A stretch of DNA of 64,000 bases from Thermosipho sp. (in: thermotogales) (GTDB lineage Bacteria > Thermotogota > Thermotogae > Thermotogales > Fervidobacteriaceae), in contig JACDNZ010000008.1 of assembly GCA_017656345.1 (NCBI GenBank), forward strand, positions 1-64,000, in the 5' to 3' direction. Position numbers and translations under genes: made by a program. Of the stretch, positions 19,012 through 27,694 are shown piece by piece. The notes under the pieces are model-generated. The model searched no databases. It was given only the letters and a program-made list of their open reading frames with translations, and had not been told where the DNA came from. Position 1 is the stretch's first letter. Every line of letters begins with the position of its first letter.

Positions 19012-19835
19012 TGATAGCGTTTATTATTGATTCTTCGTTTGATATGCCAGATGTAAAATTAAAATATCCTATTTTTAGAGTACCACTAAGAGTGTATATT
19101 GATGAAAAAGAATATAGAGATAAAGAAGATTTAACAATTGATGAATTCTATGAAATGCTAGAAACAGCGAAAGAGTTTTCAACATCACTTCCGAATCCAA
19201 AAGAAGTTGAAGAACTTCTTAAAAAGTTATATGGTGAATATGAAAAAATTTACATGCTTTCCCTTTCAAGCAAATTGAGTGGAACGTATAACATGTTTAA
19301 AGCAATCAGTGAGCCTTTTAAGGATAAGGTAAAAGTTTTGGACTTAAGAACAACCAGTATGGAATCTTATGCTGTATATAGAGGAATTGTTCATTATCTT
19401 GAAAAAGGTATAGAGGTTACTCAAGATATTGTTGATGAGATAAAAAAAGATACGCGAATATTTTTTGGTGTAATAACTTTAGATTACCTTGAAAAAGGTG
19501 GAAGAATAGGGAAAGCTAAGGCTTTACTTGGTAAAGTTTTAAAGATAAAACCAATTTTGATTGTTAATAATAGTGGTGAAGTTGAATCTGTTGGAAGTGC
19601 AAGAAAATTAACTTTACTTTCAGAAAAAATCATAGAAAAAGCAGAAGAGTTTATAAAAGAAAGAAAAATTGAGAGTCCATATATAGTGGCGGGATATGGA
19701 AGTCCGAAATATAAGAAATATGTAGATCGGTTTGTTGAGCATTTCAAAATAAAAGAAGTAGTTGCACAGATTAGTGCGGCTGTTGGTGTACATACTGGAC
19801 CTGAAATTTTTGGAATTGCAGTTGGAAAGTACTAA
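19008..19835 (+). CDS. DegV-family fatty-acid-binding protein (FakB-like)
   Basis: A 275-residue DegV protein. The TSLP motif at 59-62 and LSSKLSGTYN (86-95) are the fatty-acid-binding signatures of the family; LEKGGRIGKAKA is also typical. In Firmicutes such proteins present a fatty acid to the kinase FakA; a FakA-like gene lies at 50411, so a fatty acid kinase can be proposed. ATG overlaps the atpC stop, so it is read from the ATP synthase transcript. Confidence 0.9.
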   Translation: MMIAFIIDSSFDMPDVKLKYPIFRVPLRVYIDEKEYRDKEDLTIDEFYEMLETAKEFSTSLPNPKEVEELLKKLYGEYEKIYMLSLSSKLSGTYNMFKAISEPFKDKVKVLDLRTTSMESYAVYRGIVHYLEKGIEVTQDIVDEIKKDTRIFFGVITLDYLEKGGRIGKAKALLGKVLKIKPILIVNNSGEVESVGSARKLTLLSEKIIEKAEEFIKERKIESPYIVAGYGSPKYKKYVDRFVEHFKIKEVVAQISAAVGVHTGPEIFGIAVGKY

Positions 19836-19869
19836 ATTGAAGGGGGGAAGGAGTATAACCTCCGAAAAT

Positions 19870-20364
19870 ATGGATAGATATTTATCAAAATTATTTTCAA
19901 AATCATTACCGAGTTCTGACCTTGTTGTTTTTGTGTCTATCTTCTTCTCAATTGGGTTTACTTCCAACGTTTTTGCCAGCATTTTTTCCTCACTTGTTTT
20001 GGTTGCCAATACTATTTTTACAATTGGAGTTCTGGGTTTTGCACTCATTATATGGAGATGGAATGCTTTATTGCTTGAAAATAAGGAAAAAGGTGACTCA
20101 GTCTTCCATTTATACCTGATTCTCTTTATTTTGTTTTGTTTTGCCTCTTATTTCTTTCCATGGCTATTTTTGGTTTCTGGTATTCTTGTGATATCATTAT
20201 TATTAACAATAAATAAATACACTGGTAAAGATATTAACAAAAACGAAACATTGCTTTCTGATACTTGGTTGAAGATAATTTTCACTATTATAACTTTCAC
20301 TTTTTATTTAGTAGAACTTGCACCAGATATAAACGAGAGATTAAGCACGAAATCTGAGGTATAA
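19870..20364 (+). CDS. Uncharacterised small membrane protein
   Basis: A 164-residue protein with about four membrane helices and charged ends; I recognise no family. The start is uncertain. The strong GGGGGAAGGAG site (19842-19852) is 17 nt before the ATG at 19870, while no standard start codon lies at the usual distance. A CTCC just after the SD could pair with the GGAG. A longer reading would overlap the DegV gene. It lies between degV and the hibernation factor gene and is probably co-transcribed. Confidence 0.6.
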   Translation: MDRYLSKLFSKSLPSSDLVVFVSIFFSIGFTSNVFASIFSSLVLVANTIFTIGVLGFALIIWRWNALLLENKEKGDSVFHLYLILFILFCFASYFFPWLFLVSGILVISLLLTINKYTGKDINKNETLLSDTWLKIIFTIITFTFYLVELAPDINERLSTKSEV

Positions 20365-20382
20365 TTTTAGGAGGTGAATTAT

Positions 20383-20913
20383 ATGGATTACAGAGTTGCC
20401 ACAAAAGGATTTAACTTTACTGATGCTATGGAAAGTTATCTTGAAAAAAGGTTGGAAAAAATTGATAGATTCTTGGAAGACAATGTGCATTTAGAAATTA
20501 AATTTGAAAAGGATGCAGTTAATTATGTAGGAAAATTTATGGTTCATTATTTAGGAAAAGATATAGTTGTTACAGAAACAGATCCTGATATTTACGTTGT
20601 TATTGATAGGTTATCTGATTCTTTTGAAAAGAAGTTAAAAAGGGAAAAGGATTATGTAAGACCAAGACATAAAGCTAACTTTAAAGGTTTAGGTGAAACA
20701 ATGGTTGACGAAATGCCAGAGGAAGAAGTAAGCGAAAAAGTAATAGGAGTAAAAAGAGTAAATTTAATGATAACAAGTGTTGATGAGGCAATTGATCAAA
20801 TGGATATTATGAAACATGAATTTTTTGTTTTTAGAAATATGGAAACCAATGAAATTAATATGTTGATAAAAACAAAAGATGGTAAGTTGGTTTTGTATGA
20901 ATTTGAAGAATAA
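20383..20913 (+). CDS. hpf: Ribosome hibernation promoting factor, long form
   Basis: Binds the 30S decoding centre and drives 100S dimer formation in stationary phase. The 176-residue long form has the N-terminal YfiA/RaiA domain (1-100), a linker (about 100-120) and the C-terminal dimerisation domain (about 122-176, with FFVFRNMETNEINMLIKTKD). ATG at 20383 follows AGGAGGTG; a GTG nine bases earlier overlaps the SD. A strong terminator follows the stop. Confidence 0.94.
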   Translation: MDYRVATKGFNFTDAMESYLEKRLEKIDRFLEDNVHLEIKFEKDAVNYVGKFMVHYLGKDIVVTETDPDIYVVIDRLSDSFEKKLKREKDYVRPRHKANFKGLGETMVDEMPEEEVSEKVIGVKRVNLMITSVDEAIDQMDIMKHEFFVFRNMETNEINMLIKTKDGKLVLYEFEE

Positions 20914-20918
20914 TAATG

Positions 20919-20943
20919 AGCCCCGAACGGGGCTTATTTTTTT
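20919..20943 (+). terminator. Rho-independent terminator after hpf
   Basis: Stem AGCCCCG with CGGGGCT (20919-20925 and 20928-20934) and an AA loop, followed by TATTTTTTTT. It closes the transcript running from the ATP synthase region. Confidence 0.92.
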
Positions 20944-20947
20944 ATTG

Positions 20948-20956
20948 TGGTAAAAT
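20948..20956 (+). promoter_or_regulatory. Extended -10 promoter of the soluble histidine kinase gene
   Basis: TGGTAAAAT, placed just after the hpf terminator tail and about 30 nt before the GTG start at 20987. No clear -35; the T-run of the terminator occupies that place. Confidence 0.5.
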
Positions 20957-20986
20957 AAAGATGAAATGATAATGAGGAGGTAAAAG

Positions 20987-23677
20987 GTGATATTCTTATC
21001 TAAGTTAGTTTATGAAGGAATCTCTGAATTATTTGAACATGGATATCCAAATGAAAAATTGCAGAATTTAATAGAAGATGTGAAAAAACATCTTAACGTA
21101 GGTATTGTCAATTTGGCGATTTATGAGGAAAATAAAGGTATATTAAGAATAATCGCGGGAGAAAAAGATATTGTCTCAACAAAGATTGATAAGAACTTGA
21201 TTAAAAATGCCTCAAATATAAATATTAAAGGCAAAAATTATTTCACCATTTTGCTGACTTTCAATTCAAATGTTATAGGTGGATTACTACTGGATAAAAA
21301 GGTTGATCTTGAGAAATATAAAAGTTATATTGAAGAACTTTCAAACATTTTATACCATTCTTACAATTTATATCTTGCTAAAATGAAAATGAAAAGAATG
21401 CAAAAACTCCTTGAAATAACTGATTTATTTTCGAGTGTTGAGAATGTTAACAATTTGATGAAAAAATTTGTAGAAACCCTTTATTTGCATTTACCTAGTG
21501 ATATGATTTTTTTAGCTAAGAAGGATAATGAAGATTATATTATCAAAAATTCTCTTCCGGAAACTTATGTGGATAAGTTAATACCAGGCTTTTCTGATTT
21601 TGCGATAAATACGTTTATTGAAAAACCTCAAATAATTGTAAAACCAAAATTTGAGTGTGATTTTGTTGGATTTAAAGTAAAGTCAATGATGATTGTTCCT
21701 TTTCAATTAAATGAGGGCAGGGAAGAATTTTGGCTGGTGTTTATTAATAAAACACATGGCGCCGGTTACATACCAGAAAAAAGTTATGAATCTTTTGATC
21801 TTGATATTGCAATAGATGCGGTAAAAAGATTTGAATTGGCCTATTCAAGACTTTCATATTATGAGCAGTTGATAAATGAGATTAATAAACTAAAAAATTT
21901 AAAAATAGAACATGAGAAACTTATTGAAAATCAGAAAGAACAATTAAAAAAGCTAAATATTGTTCATTATATTAGTCAGGCGATGAGGACGAGCAATGAT
22001 CCGAAAGAAGTGTTAAAAGTATTGTTAATAGGTTTAACTTCTGGAAGAACATTGGGATTTAATAGAGCCCTGTTGCTTTTAAAAGACAAAGAAAAAGATG
22101 TGTTAGTTGGAAAAGCATGGATAGGTCCGGCAAATGAGAAAGAAGTGGAAAACGAATGGAAAATAGCAAACCAAAGAGCAATGCGATATGGTGACGTTGT
22201 TCAATACCTTATGGAAGAATCTATGTCTTTAACTTTGGATAATATTCTTACAAAAAGAATTAAAGGGGCAATTTTTCCGTATAAATCCCATAGATTTCTT
22301 GAAAGAGCTGTTTTGAGAAGAAAAATAGTTCATGTAAATAAAAAAATGATAAATGAAATCCAGACACCAGATTATCTTTCACCACTTTTGGATACTGAAG
22401 AGTTTGTTATAGTTCCATTGGTGGGAAAGAATGATATTTTAGGTGTTGTAATCCTAGATAATAAATATTCGAAACATGAGATCAGTAGTTCTGATATCGA
22501 AATTTTAAGACTTTTGTCTGATAGTGCAGGCCTTGCTATAGAAAATTCAAAAAATTATGCAGAATTGAAAGAAAAAACTATAAATCTTGAAAGACAGAAA
22601 TATGTAATTGAGTATTTGAAAGATTTTTCAGAGCTTGTTTTACAGAATTTAACAGCTGCTATTGTTGTTCTTAATAAAGAAGGTGAAATTACAGAATGGA
22701 ATAAAAAGGCAGAGCATTATTTTAAAAAAAGTAAGGAAGAAATGCTTGGCAAGAATTTAAGTTTATTGGGTGAAAAATTCAAAGAATTAGGAAATTTAAG
22801 TTTTGAAGTGTTAAAAAATAAAAATGAATTGAAATTGACAAATTACTTAATTTCCATTCTTAATCAGGATAGATATTTTGATATTTCAATTGCTCCATTG
22901 TGGGATGCGGAAAGAATAATGTTACAGGGTACAATAATAACTTTTGAAGATGTAACAGAAAAGGTATTATTAGAAAAGGAAAGAAAAAAGCAGGAAAAAC
23001 TTGCAGCTTTGGGTGAAATGGCAGCAAGAGTTGTTCATGAATTGAGAAATCCTATATCTGTACTTGGAGGATTTGTAAAGAGACTGGAAAAATATTCCGA
23101 TGATGAGATTAAGAGGAGAAAATATTTGAAAATTATCTCAGATGAAATTTTTAGACTGGAGAATATAGTTTCAGAAATTCTTGAGTTTAGTAGAGAAAGA
23201 AAAGTTCTGAACTTTGAAGAGTTTAATTTGAATGAACTTATTTCAGAAGTGTTTTTACTTCATGAGGATAAAATTAAGGCTAAAAACATAATGTTTGAGT
23301 TTAAAACTGATAGTGAAAGAATTGAGATAAAAGCAGATAAATCAAGAATAAAACAGGTTTTGATAAATCTACTTCAAAATGCGATTGATGAAACGCTAGA
23401 AGGTGGTAAAATAGAAATGAAGGTAAAAAAGGGTTTAAGAAATGTGAAAGTAATTATCTGGAATCAAGGAAAACCTATTGAGAAAGAAATTCTTGAAAAA
23501 CTGTTTACACCATTTTTTACTACAAAAGTACATGGTACAGGCTTGGGACTTTCGATATGTAAAAAAATAATAGAAGATGAACATCGGGGAAAAATTTGGG
23601 TGGAAACTACGGAAGATGGAAACTCATTTATTTTTGAAATCCCATACACCAATGAAAAGGAGGAAAAATATGCTTGA
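20987..23677 (+). CDS. Soluble GAF-PAS sensor histidine kinase (orphan)
   Basis: An 896-residue cytoplasmic kinase with no membrane helix. Order: N-terminal GAF-like regions (about 20-130 and 140-285), a coiled coil (285-325), a GAF domain (about 335-525), a PAS domain (about 548-660), HisKA with RVVHELRNPISVLGGF (H684) and the ATPase domain with NLLQNAIDE and GTGLGLSIC. GTG start after AGGAGG. No response regulator is adjacent. The gene overlaps panD by 8 nt, so both are co-expressed. Ligand unknown. Confidence 0.93.
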   Translation: MIFLSKLVYEGISELFEHGYPNEKLQNLIEDVKKHLNVGIVNLAIYEENKGILRIIAGEKDIVSTKIDKNLIKNASNINIKGKNYFTILLTFNSNVIGGLLLDKKVDLEKYKSYIEELSNILYHSYNLYLAKMKMKRMQKLLEITDLFSSVENVNNLMKKFVETLYLHLPSDMIFLAKKDNEDYIIKNSLPETYVDKLIPGFSDFAINTFIEKPQIIVKPKFECDFVGFKVKSMMIVPFQLNEGREEFWLVFINKTHGAGYIPEKSYESFDLDIAIDAVKRFELAYSRLSYYEQLINEINKLKNLKIEHEKLIENQKEQLKKLNIVHYISQAMRTSNDPKEVLKVLLIGLTSGRTLGFNRALLLLKDKEKDVLVGKAWIGPANEKEVENEWKIANQRAMRYGDVVQYLMEESMSLTLDNILTKRIKGAIFPYKSHRFLERAVLRRKIVHVNKKMINEIQTPDYLSPLLDTEEFVIVPLVGKNDILGVVILDNKYSKHEISSSDIEILRLLSDSAGLAIENSKNYAELKEKTINLERQKYVIEYLKDFSELVLQNLTAAIVVLNKEGEITEWNKKAEHYFKKSKEEMLGKNLSLLGEKFKELGNLSFEVLKNKNELKLTNYLISILNQDRYFDISIAPLWDAERIMLQGTIITFEDVTEKVLLEKERKKQEKLAALGEMAARVVHELRNPISVLGGFVKRLEKYSDDEIKRRKYLKIISDEIFRLENIVSEILEFSRERKVLNFEEFNLNELISEVFLLHEDKIKAKNIMFEFKTDSERIEIKADKSRIKQVLINLLQNAIDETLEGGKIEMKVKKGLRNVKVIIWNQGKPIEKEILEKLFTPFFTTKVHGTGLGLSICKKIIEDEHRGKIWVETTEDGNSFIFEIPYTNEKEEKYA

Positions 23678-24026
23678 AATCATGTTGAAGTCCAAAATTC
23701 ATATGGCGACTGTAACAGATAGAAGTATAAATTATATGGGAAGTATTGGTATAGATATGCAACTTATGAAAGAAGCAGGAATTAAACCTAATGAATTGGT
23801 ATTGGTCGCTGATGTAAATAATGGCCAAAGATTTGTTACATATGTTATTCCAGAGGAAAGTGGGAGTAAAAAAATAGTTATAAATGGTGCAGCAGCAAGA
23901 TTAGTAGAAAAGGGTGATAGGGTAATAATCATGGCTTTTGGGATGTTTTCTGAAGGGGAATATAAAGGTCCCAAAGTACTTATTATGAATGATAAAAATG
24001 ATGTAGTAGAAATCAGGGAGGGATAG
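23670..24026 (+). CDS. panD: Aspartate 1-decarboxylase proenzyme
   Basis: Makes beta-alanine for pantothenate and CoA. The 118-residue proenzyme cleaves itself before Ser25 to form a pyruvoyl group; the site is visible in NYMGSIGID with S25. K9 and H11 lie in the conserved start ([10 protein letters not shown]), and NGAAARLV is the other family block. ATG at 23670 follows AAGGAGG and lies inside the end of the kinase gene. No other pantothenate gene lies nearby. Confidence 0.95.
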   Translation: MLEIMLKSKIHMATVTDRSINYMGSIGIDMQLMKEAGIKPNELVLVADVNNGQRFVTYVIPEESGSKKIVINGAAARLVEKGDRVIIMAFGMFSEGEYKGPKVLIMNDKNDVVEIREG

Positions 24027-24027
24027 G

Positions 24028-24219
24028 ATGCATTGTGAAAACTACGAAAGCAACCTAAAAAATTGTAATTGTAGTTATCCAGGTTGTCCCAGAAAAGGAA
24101 AATGTTGTGAGTGTCTTGCTTATCATAGGGAACGAGGGGAACTCCCGGCATGTTATTTTACAGATGAGGAAGAAAAAACCTGGAATAGAAGTATAGAGTA
24201 TTTTGTAAAGAGAAGATAA
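24028..24219 (+). CDS. Cysteine-rich DUF6485-like protein
   Basis: A 63-residue protein with eight cysteines, seven of them in [14 protein letters not shown] and GKCCECL, then GELPACYF. This spacing matches, from memory, the family of small Cys-rich proteins called DUF6485; function unknown, presumably metal binding. It starts one base after panD and is followed immediately by the next unknown gene. Confidence 0.75.
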   Translation: MHCENYESNLKNCNCSYPGCPRKGKCCECLAYHRERGELPACYFTDEEEKTWNRSIEYFVKRR

Positions 24220-24220
24220 T

Positions 24221-25012
24221 ATGGTATACTATGGACCAGAGAAATTAAAAAAGATTAATGAAATTAATGAAATTAGTGTTGTTAAAAAGGATAATCTGTT
24301 AAAATTTCTTTATGATTATAAAGAAAGATTGGATGTTTTTCATAAACATCTAATTCTTGTTTCTATTAGTTCACAAAACAATTTCTCACTTATTGTAGGT
24401 TATAATCCTGATGGAAAAATAATATATGGAGTAACAATATCAAATCCGTTTGAGAGAACTCCATCATTATATAAGATAAAAGATTATTATGATGAGCAAC
24501 TTGCAAACTTTTATGATACATTATTTGGAAGCTCTAAGATACCTAAAATTCAGGCTGGAATATTAAGGTTTCCAATACAAACGCATTTTCTAGCAGTTGG
24601 TGGTGATAAATCACTGGTTGTAAAAGAAATGTTTTATGAGGAAGTAACCGGGAAGTCTTGGCTTAATTTTGCAAAAAAAGTTGATGCTAAGACGTACGAG
24701 AAAATTTTAAAATTATCCAATGGTCAAATCAATTTTTTAAAAACTTTTGTAACAGATGATGGAGTATATTTTGTAGGGATAAATAACGGGGAGTATAGAA
24801 ATCTTTATGCAGAGTTTTTTGCGGTGTTGAGAAATAAATATGGTTTTAGTCCTGGAAAATTTTTTCCAATTTCTGGTATAAAGGAAAAGGTTGTTGGGAT
24901 GTTTAAAATTAATTTAGAAGATATAAATAATACAATAATAATGGAAAAAATAGAGTTATTTGTGAAAGATTTTTTGAAATTCAGGGAATTTGTTAAAGAA
25001 CTGGGGGGATAG
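24221..25012 (+). CDS. Uncharacterised 263-residue protein
   Basis: I do not recognise the family with certainty. The protein is soluble, without signal peptide or membrane helices, of mixed alpha/beta composition, with Lys/Phe-rich segments and no obvious catalytic motif. It may be limited to Thermotogota. It starts with ATG one base after the Cys-rich gene and is followed by another unknown gene within 1 nt, so it belongs to the panD transcript. Confidence 0.75.
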   Translation: MVYYGPEKLKKINEINEISVVKKDNLLKFLYDYKERLDVFHKHLILVSISSQNNFSLIVGYNPDGKIIYGVTISNPFERTPSLYKIKDYYDEQLANFYDTLFGSSKIPKIQAGILRFPIQTHFLAVGGDKSLVVKEMFYEEVTGKSWLNFAKKVDAKTYEKILKLSNGQINFLKTFVTDDGVYFVGINNGEYRNLYAEFFAVLRNKYGFSPGKFFPISGIKEKVVGMFKINLEDINNTIIMEKIELFVKDFLKFREFVKELGG

Positions 25013-25013
25013 T

Positions 25014-25616
25014 ATGATTAATATTGAAAGTGTTGAATCCTTACTTACCAGAGTTCCAGGGGTTAAAGCTGCAAAGATAGTTCAAGAAGGCGATGAAATA
25101 GTTGAAATACATATAGTTGCAGATAGTGAAAAGAGTCCAAAACAAGTGGTTAGAGACATTGAGACAGTATTGCTCGCCAGTACTGGCTTAAAAATTGATA
25201 GAAGAATAGTTAGTGTTGCACAGATTAAAGGGGATATACAAAAAGCAAGAATTTTACCGTACTCGTTAAATAATTTAAAGGTTGAAGAACTTGATGGAAG
25301 AACTTTAAAGGTTTCAGTGGTAGTTGAGCATGGTAATGAGGAGTTTTATGGAGATGCAACTGGACCAAAGACCTCTAAAAATGTTCCAATAATAATTGGT
25401 AATGCTGTTCTTAATGCGCTTGCGGATATTCATGATTATGCTATATCTATAGATGATACTATTGAAGTGTATCTTGCAGGTAAAAAATTTATAATTACGC
25501 ACCTTACAAAAGAATACAACTCACATGAAGAAAGCATAATTGGAGCAGCAGAAATTGATAATGATAAGTTTAAAGCAATAGCTGAAAGTGTTCTGGATGC
25601 TTTTAGAAGAATTTGA
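25014..25616 (+). CDS. Conserved hypothetical protein, possible two-domain binding protein
   Basis: A 200-residue soluble protein. The first 75 residues (LLTRVPGVKAAKIV, then SPKQVVRDIETVLLASTGL) resemble an uncharacterised domain seen in many Gram-positive proteins. The second half (SVVVEHGNEEFYGDATGP onward) has a repeated strand-helix layout. No enzyme motif is visible. ATG at 25014 follows GGGGGGAT. Same transcript as panD. Confidence 0.75.
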   Translation: MINIESVESLLTRVPGVKAAKIVQEGDEIVEIHIVADSEKSPKQVVRDIETVLLASTGLKIDRRIVSVAQIKGDIQKARILPYSLNNLKVEELDGRTLKVSVVVEHGNEEFYGDATGPKTSKNVPIIIGNAVLNALADIHDYAISIDDTIEVYLAGKKFIITHLTKEYNSHEESIIGAAEIDNDKFKAIAESVLDAFRRI

Positions 25617-25637
25617 ATAAATGGAGAGGAATAAGAT

Positions 25638-26363
25638 ATGAAATATTTTGAAACCTGGGATTTACCTGGAGATTTAAATATGGCCATTGATTATTCTTTG
25701 GGCTTTTTAAATCAACCTTTCCTTCGTTTTTACACCTGGAAAGTTCCTACCCTTTCATTAGGCGTGCATCAAAAACCAAAAAATATTAATTTCAAATTTT
25801 TAAAAGAAATAGGTTATGAATGTGTTAGAAGGCCCACAGGTGGAAGGGCCGTTCTTCATTTTAAGGAACTTACTTATAGTATAGTAATTCCAAAATGGCA
25901 TGAATTTTTCAAACTTTCAGTTTTAGACTTTTATAAAGAGATTTCAAAAATCATTGTTGAAGGTTTGAATTCTCTTGGCTTTCCTGTTTCTTTAACTGAG
26001 AGAGGCAAAAAAGGAAATACTTTAGCCTGTTTTGATGCACCATCCTGGTATGAAATAACATTAAAAGATAGGAAGGTTGTTGGAAGTGCCCAAATGAGGA
26101 CAAAAGACTTTGTATTGCAACATGGTTCAATAATTTTGGAAACAAATAATGAAATAAAGTATTGTTTTAAAAATTATGAATTTGATGTTATGCAATACGG
26201 ATTAGATTTGCACATGAAGATTGAAATTAATAAATTGAAAGAAAGTTTGCTACAGGCGTTTTCTAAACATTTTAAAATCGAAAAAATGGAAAATATTGAT
26301 GAAATATTAAAACTCGCTGAAAAAGAAAGGAAGAGATTTATTTGTACGGAAAGTTATACATAA
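25638..26363 (+). CDS. Lipoate/octanoate transferase (LipM/LplA family)
   Basis: A 241-residue protein of the biotin/lipoate A/B ligase superfamily. RRPTGGRAVLH (64-74) is the substrate-binding block and KVVGSAQMR carries the conserved lysine. ACFDAPSWYE (130-139) places a cysteine (C131) where LipM octanoyltransferases have their acyl-enzyme cysteine, so octanoyl transfer from ACP to a lipoyl domain is at least as likely as lipoate ligation. ATG follows GGAGAGGAA. rsmI overlaps its end by 22 nt. No lipoyl protein gene is in the window. Confidence 0.85.
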   Translation: MKYFETWDLPGDLNMAIDYSLGFLNQPFLRFYTWKVPTLSLGVHQKPKNINFKFLKEIGYECVRRPTGGRAVLHFKELTYSIVIPKWHEFFKLSVLDFYKEISKIIVEGLNSLGFPVSLTERGKKGNTLACFDAPSWYEITLKDRKVVGSAQMRTKDFVLQHGSIILETNNEIKYCFKNYEFDVMQYGLDLHMKIEINKLKESLLQAFSKHFKIEKMENIDEILKLAEKERKRFICTESYT

Positions 26364-27025
26364 TTGGAACACCAATTGGTAATATTGAGGATATAACTTT
26401 ACGTGCTTTGGAAATATTAAAAAAAGTTGATTTGATCTTATCTGAAGATACAAGAAGAGTTTTGAAACTTCTAAATTATTATTCTATTTCAAAACCTGTT
26501 GATTCTTTTAATGAGCATAGTTCACTTAAGAAGAAGGAAAAAATAATTGAAAAGTTAAAAAATGGGGAAAATGTTGCATATGTAAGTGATGCAGGAATGC
26601 CTGTTATTGCTGACCCTGGGACTGATTTGATTAATTTGTGCCATGAAAACAACATAGAAGTTGATGTTATTCCAGGGCCAAGTGCAGTTTTGACAGCTTT
26701 AACTGCAAGTGGGTTTTATGGAAACAGGTTTATGTTTTTAGGTTTTATGCCAAGAGATAAGAAAAGAAGAAGATTGTTAAGAGAAATAGCCAAGGGAGAC
26801 AGGCTTAATACTATTTATATCTTTTTTGAAAACCCGGAACGATTACTAAAAACCTTTAAAGATATTTATGATATCCTCGGTGACATAGAAATTTTTGTAG
26901 CAAGAGAGATGACAAAGATGTTTCAGGAATACTTTAAGGGAACAGTTATAGAGGCTATTGATCATTTTAATAGCGGTGTAAAAGGTGAAATAACTGTAGT
27001 TATTAAAGTTGAGAATAATAAATGA
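26342..27025 (+). CDS. rsmI: 16S rRNA (cytidine-1402-2'-O)-methyltransferase
   Basis: SAM-dependent tetrapyrrole-methylase-fold enzyme that modifies C1402 in the ribosomal P site. IIGTPIGNIEDIT (8-20), SEDTRR and YVSDAGMPVIADPG are diagnostic, as is GPSAVLTALTASG. The 227-residue length is at the short end (E. coli 286); the C-terminal accessory domain is absent. TTG start, inside the preceding gene. Confidence 0.93.
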   Translation: MYGKLYIIGTPIGNIEDITLRALEILKKVDLILSEDTRRVLKLLNYYSISKPVDSFNEHSSLKKKEKIIEKLKNGENVAYVSDAGMPVIADPGTDLINLCHENNIEVDVIPGPSAVLTALTASGFYGNRFMFLGFMPRDKKRRRLLREIAKGDRLNTIYIFFENPERLLKTFKDIYDILGDIEIFVAREMTKMFQEYFKGTVIEAIDHFNSGVKGEITVVIKVENNK

Positions 27026-27052
27026 GGTTATTTGAAAAAATTTAAAAAAAGA

Positions 27053-27080
27053 TTGACAAAAAATTTAAAAGGTGTATACT
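27053..27080 (+). promoter_or_regulatory. Promoter of the cold-shock gene
   Basis: Perfect TTGACA (27053-27058), a 16-nt spacer and TATACT (27075-27080). It gives a leader of about 50 nt whose first bases form a CCCC/GGGG hairpin (27089-27102). Confidence 0.8.
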
Positions 27081-27088
27081 TTAATTAA

Positions 27089-27102
27089 CCCCGGAGAAGG
27101 GG
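27089..27102 (+). promoter_or_regulatory. 5'-terminal hairpin of the csp mRNA
   Basis: CCCC-GGAGAA-GGGG lies within a few bases of the predicted transcription start. A four-pair GC stem at the very 5' end can protect an mRNA; a cold-responsive role is speculation. Confidence 0.4.
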
Positions 27103-27136
27103 AATGTAAAATGATTTACGAGGAGGCGTTTTTTTT

Positions 27137-27334
27137 ATGAAAGGTACAGTTAAATGGTTTGATGCAAAGAAAGGTTACGGATTCATCACCAAAGAAGATG
27201 GTGAGGATATTTTTGTTCACTGGAGTGCAATCCAGACAGAAGGTTTCAAGACATTAAAAGAAGGTCAAGAAGTTGAGTTTGAGGTTCAAGAAGGTCAAAA
27301 GGGTCCTCAAGCTGCAAATGTAAAACCACTTTAA
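27137..27334 (+). CDS. Cold-shock domain protein
   Basis: A 65-residue OB-fold RNA chaperone. RNP1 (KGYGFIT) and RNP2 (DIFVHW) are intact, and the N-terminal [14 protein letters not shown] is classical. ATG follows GAGGAGG. The gene is alone between a strong promoter and a strong terminator, as expected for an abundant transcript. Confidence 0.97.
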   Translation: MKGTVKWFDAKKGYGFITKEDGEDIFVHWSAIQTEGFKTLKEGQEVEFEVQEGQKGPQAANVKPL

Positions 27335-27350
27335 TCCGTAGACCAATAAT

Positions 27351-27375
27351 AAGCCCCCATTTAATGGGGGCTTTT
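27351..27375. terminator. Convergent terminator of csp and the zinc-ribbon gene
   Basis: Stem 27351-27360 with 27364-27373 (AAGCCCCCAT with ATGGGGGCTT), a 3-nt loop and a T-rich tail on the plus strand. The A-tract on the left makes it usable from the minus strand too. Confidence 0.9.
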
Positions 27376-27378
27376 AAT

Positions 27379-27597
27379 TTATTTATTAGATGATTTGTTT
27401 TCTTGTTTGGAGGAATTGCTGTTTTTACTGTCTGTTATATAAAATCCACTTCCTTTAAACACAATTCCAACTCTACCAATTGTTCTTTCCATTTCATTTC
27501 CACATACATCACATATTATTTCCGGTGTATCATTAATTCCGTGAAGTTCAACTTTTTCGGTTCCGCAATTTTTACAAATATACCTGTACATTGGCAT
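27379..27597 (-). CDS. FmdB-family zinc-ribbon protein
   Basis: A 72-residue protein with two CxxC knuckles (CKNC near residue 8, CDVC near residue 29) starting MPMYRYIC, as in the FmdB putative regulatory family. The C-terminal 20 residues are Ser/Asn/Lys-rich and probably disordered. ATG at 27597 follows GGAGGTGATAAA; a longer in-frame start at 27633 precedes the SD. Its role is unknown. Confidence 0.85.
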   Translation of the reverse strand: MPMYRYICKNCGTEKVELHGINDTPEIICDVCGNEMERTIGRVGIVFKGSGFYITDSKNSNSSKQENKSSNK

Positions 27598-27685
27598 TTT
27601 ATCACCTCCATTGCTGGTCTGATAATTTTCCATTTATATTATTATATAACAGTCAAACTAAGTCAAGTACAATTAGTTATCTATA

Positions 27686-27694
27686 TGGTAAAAT
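27686..27694 (+). promoter_or_regulatory. Extended -10 promoter of priA
   Basis: TGGTAAAAT, 19 nt before the ATG at 27713; the predicted leader is extremely short but still includes GAGGTGA. Confidence 0.45.

Noticed and set aside
24221-24240. TGGTATACT as another extended -10 promoter
   Set aside because: It overlaps the ATG of the unknown gene within an operon, with no leader or SD downstream; it is probably coding sequence only.
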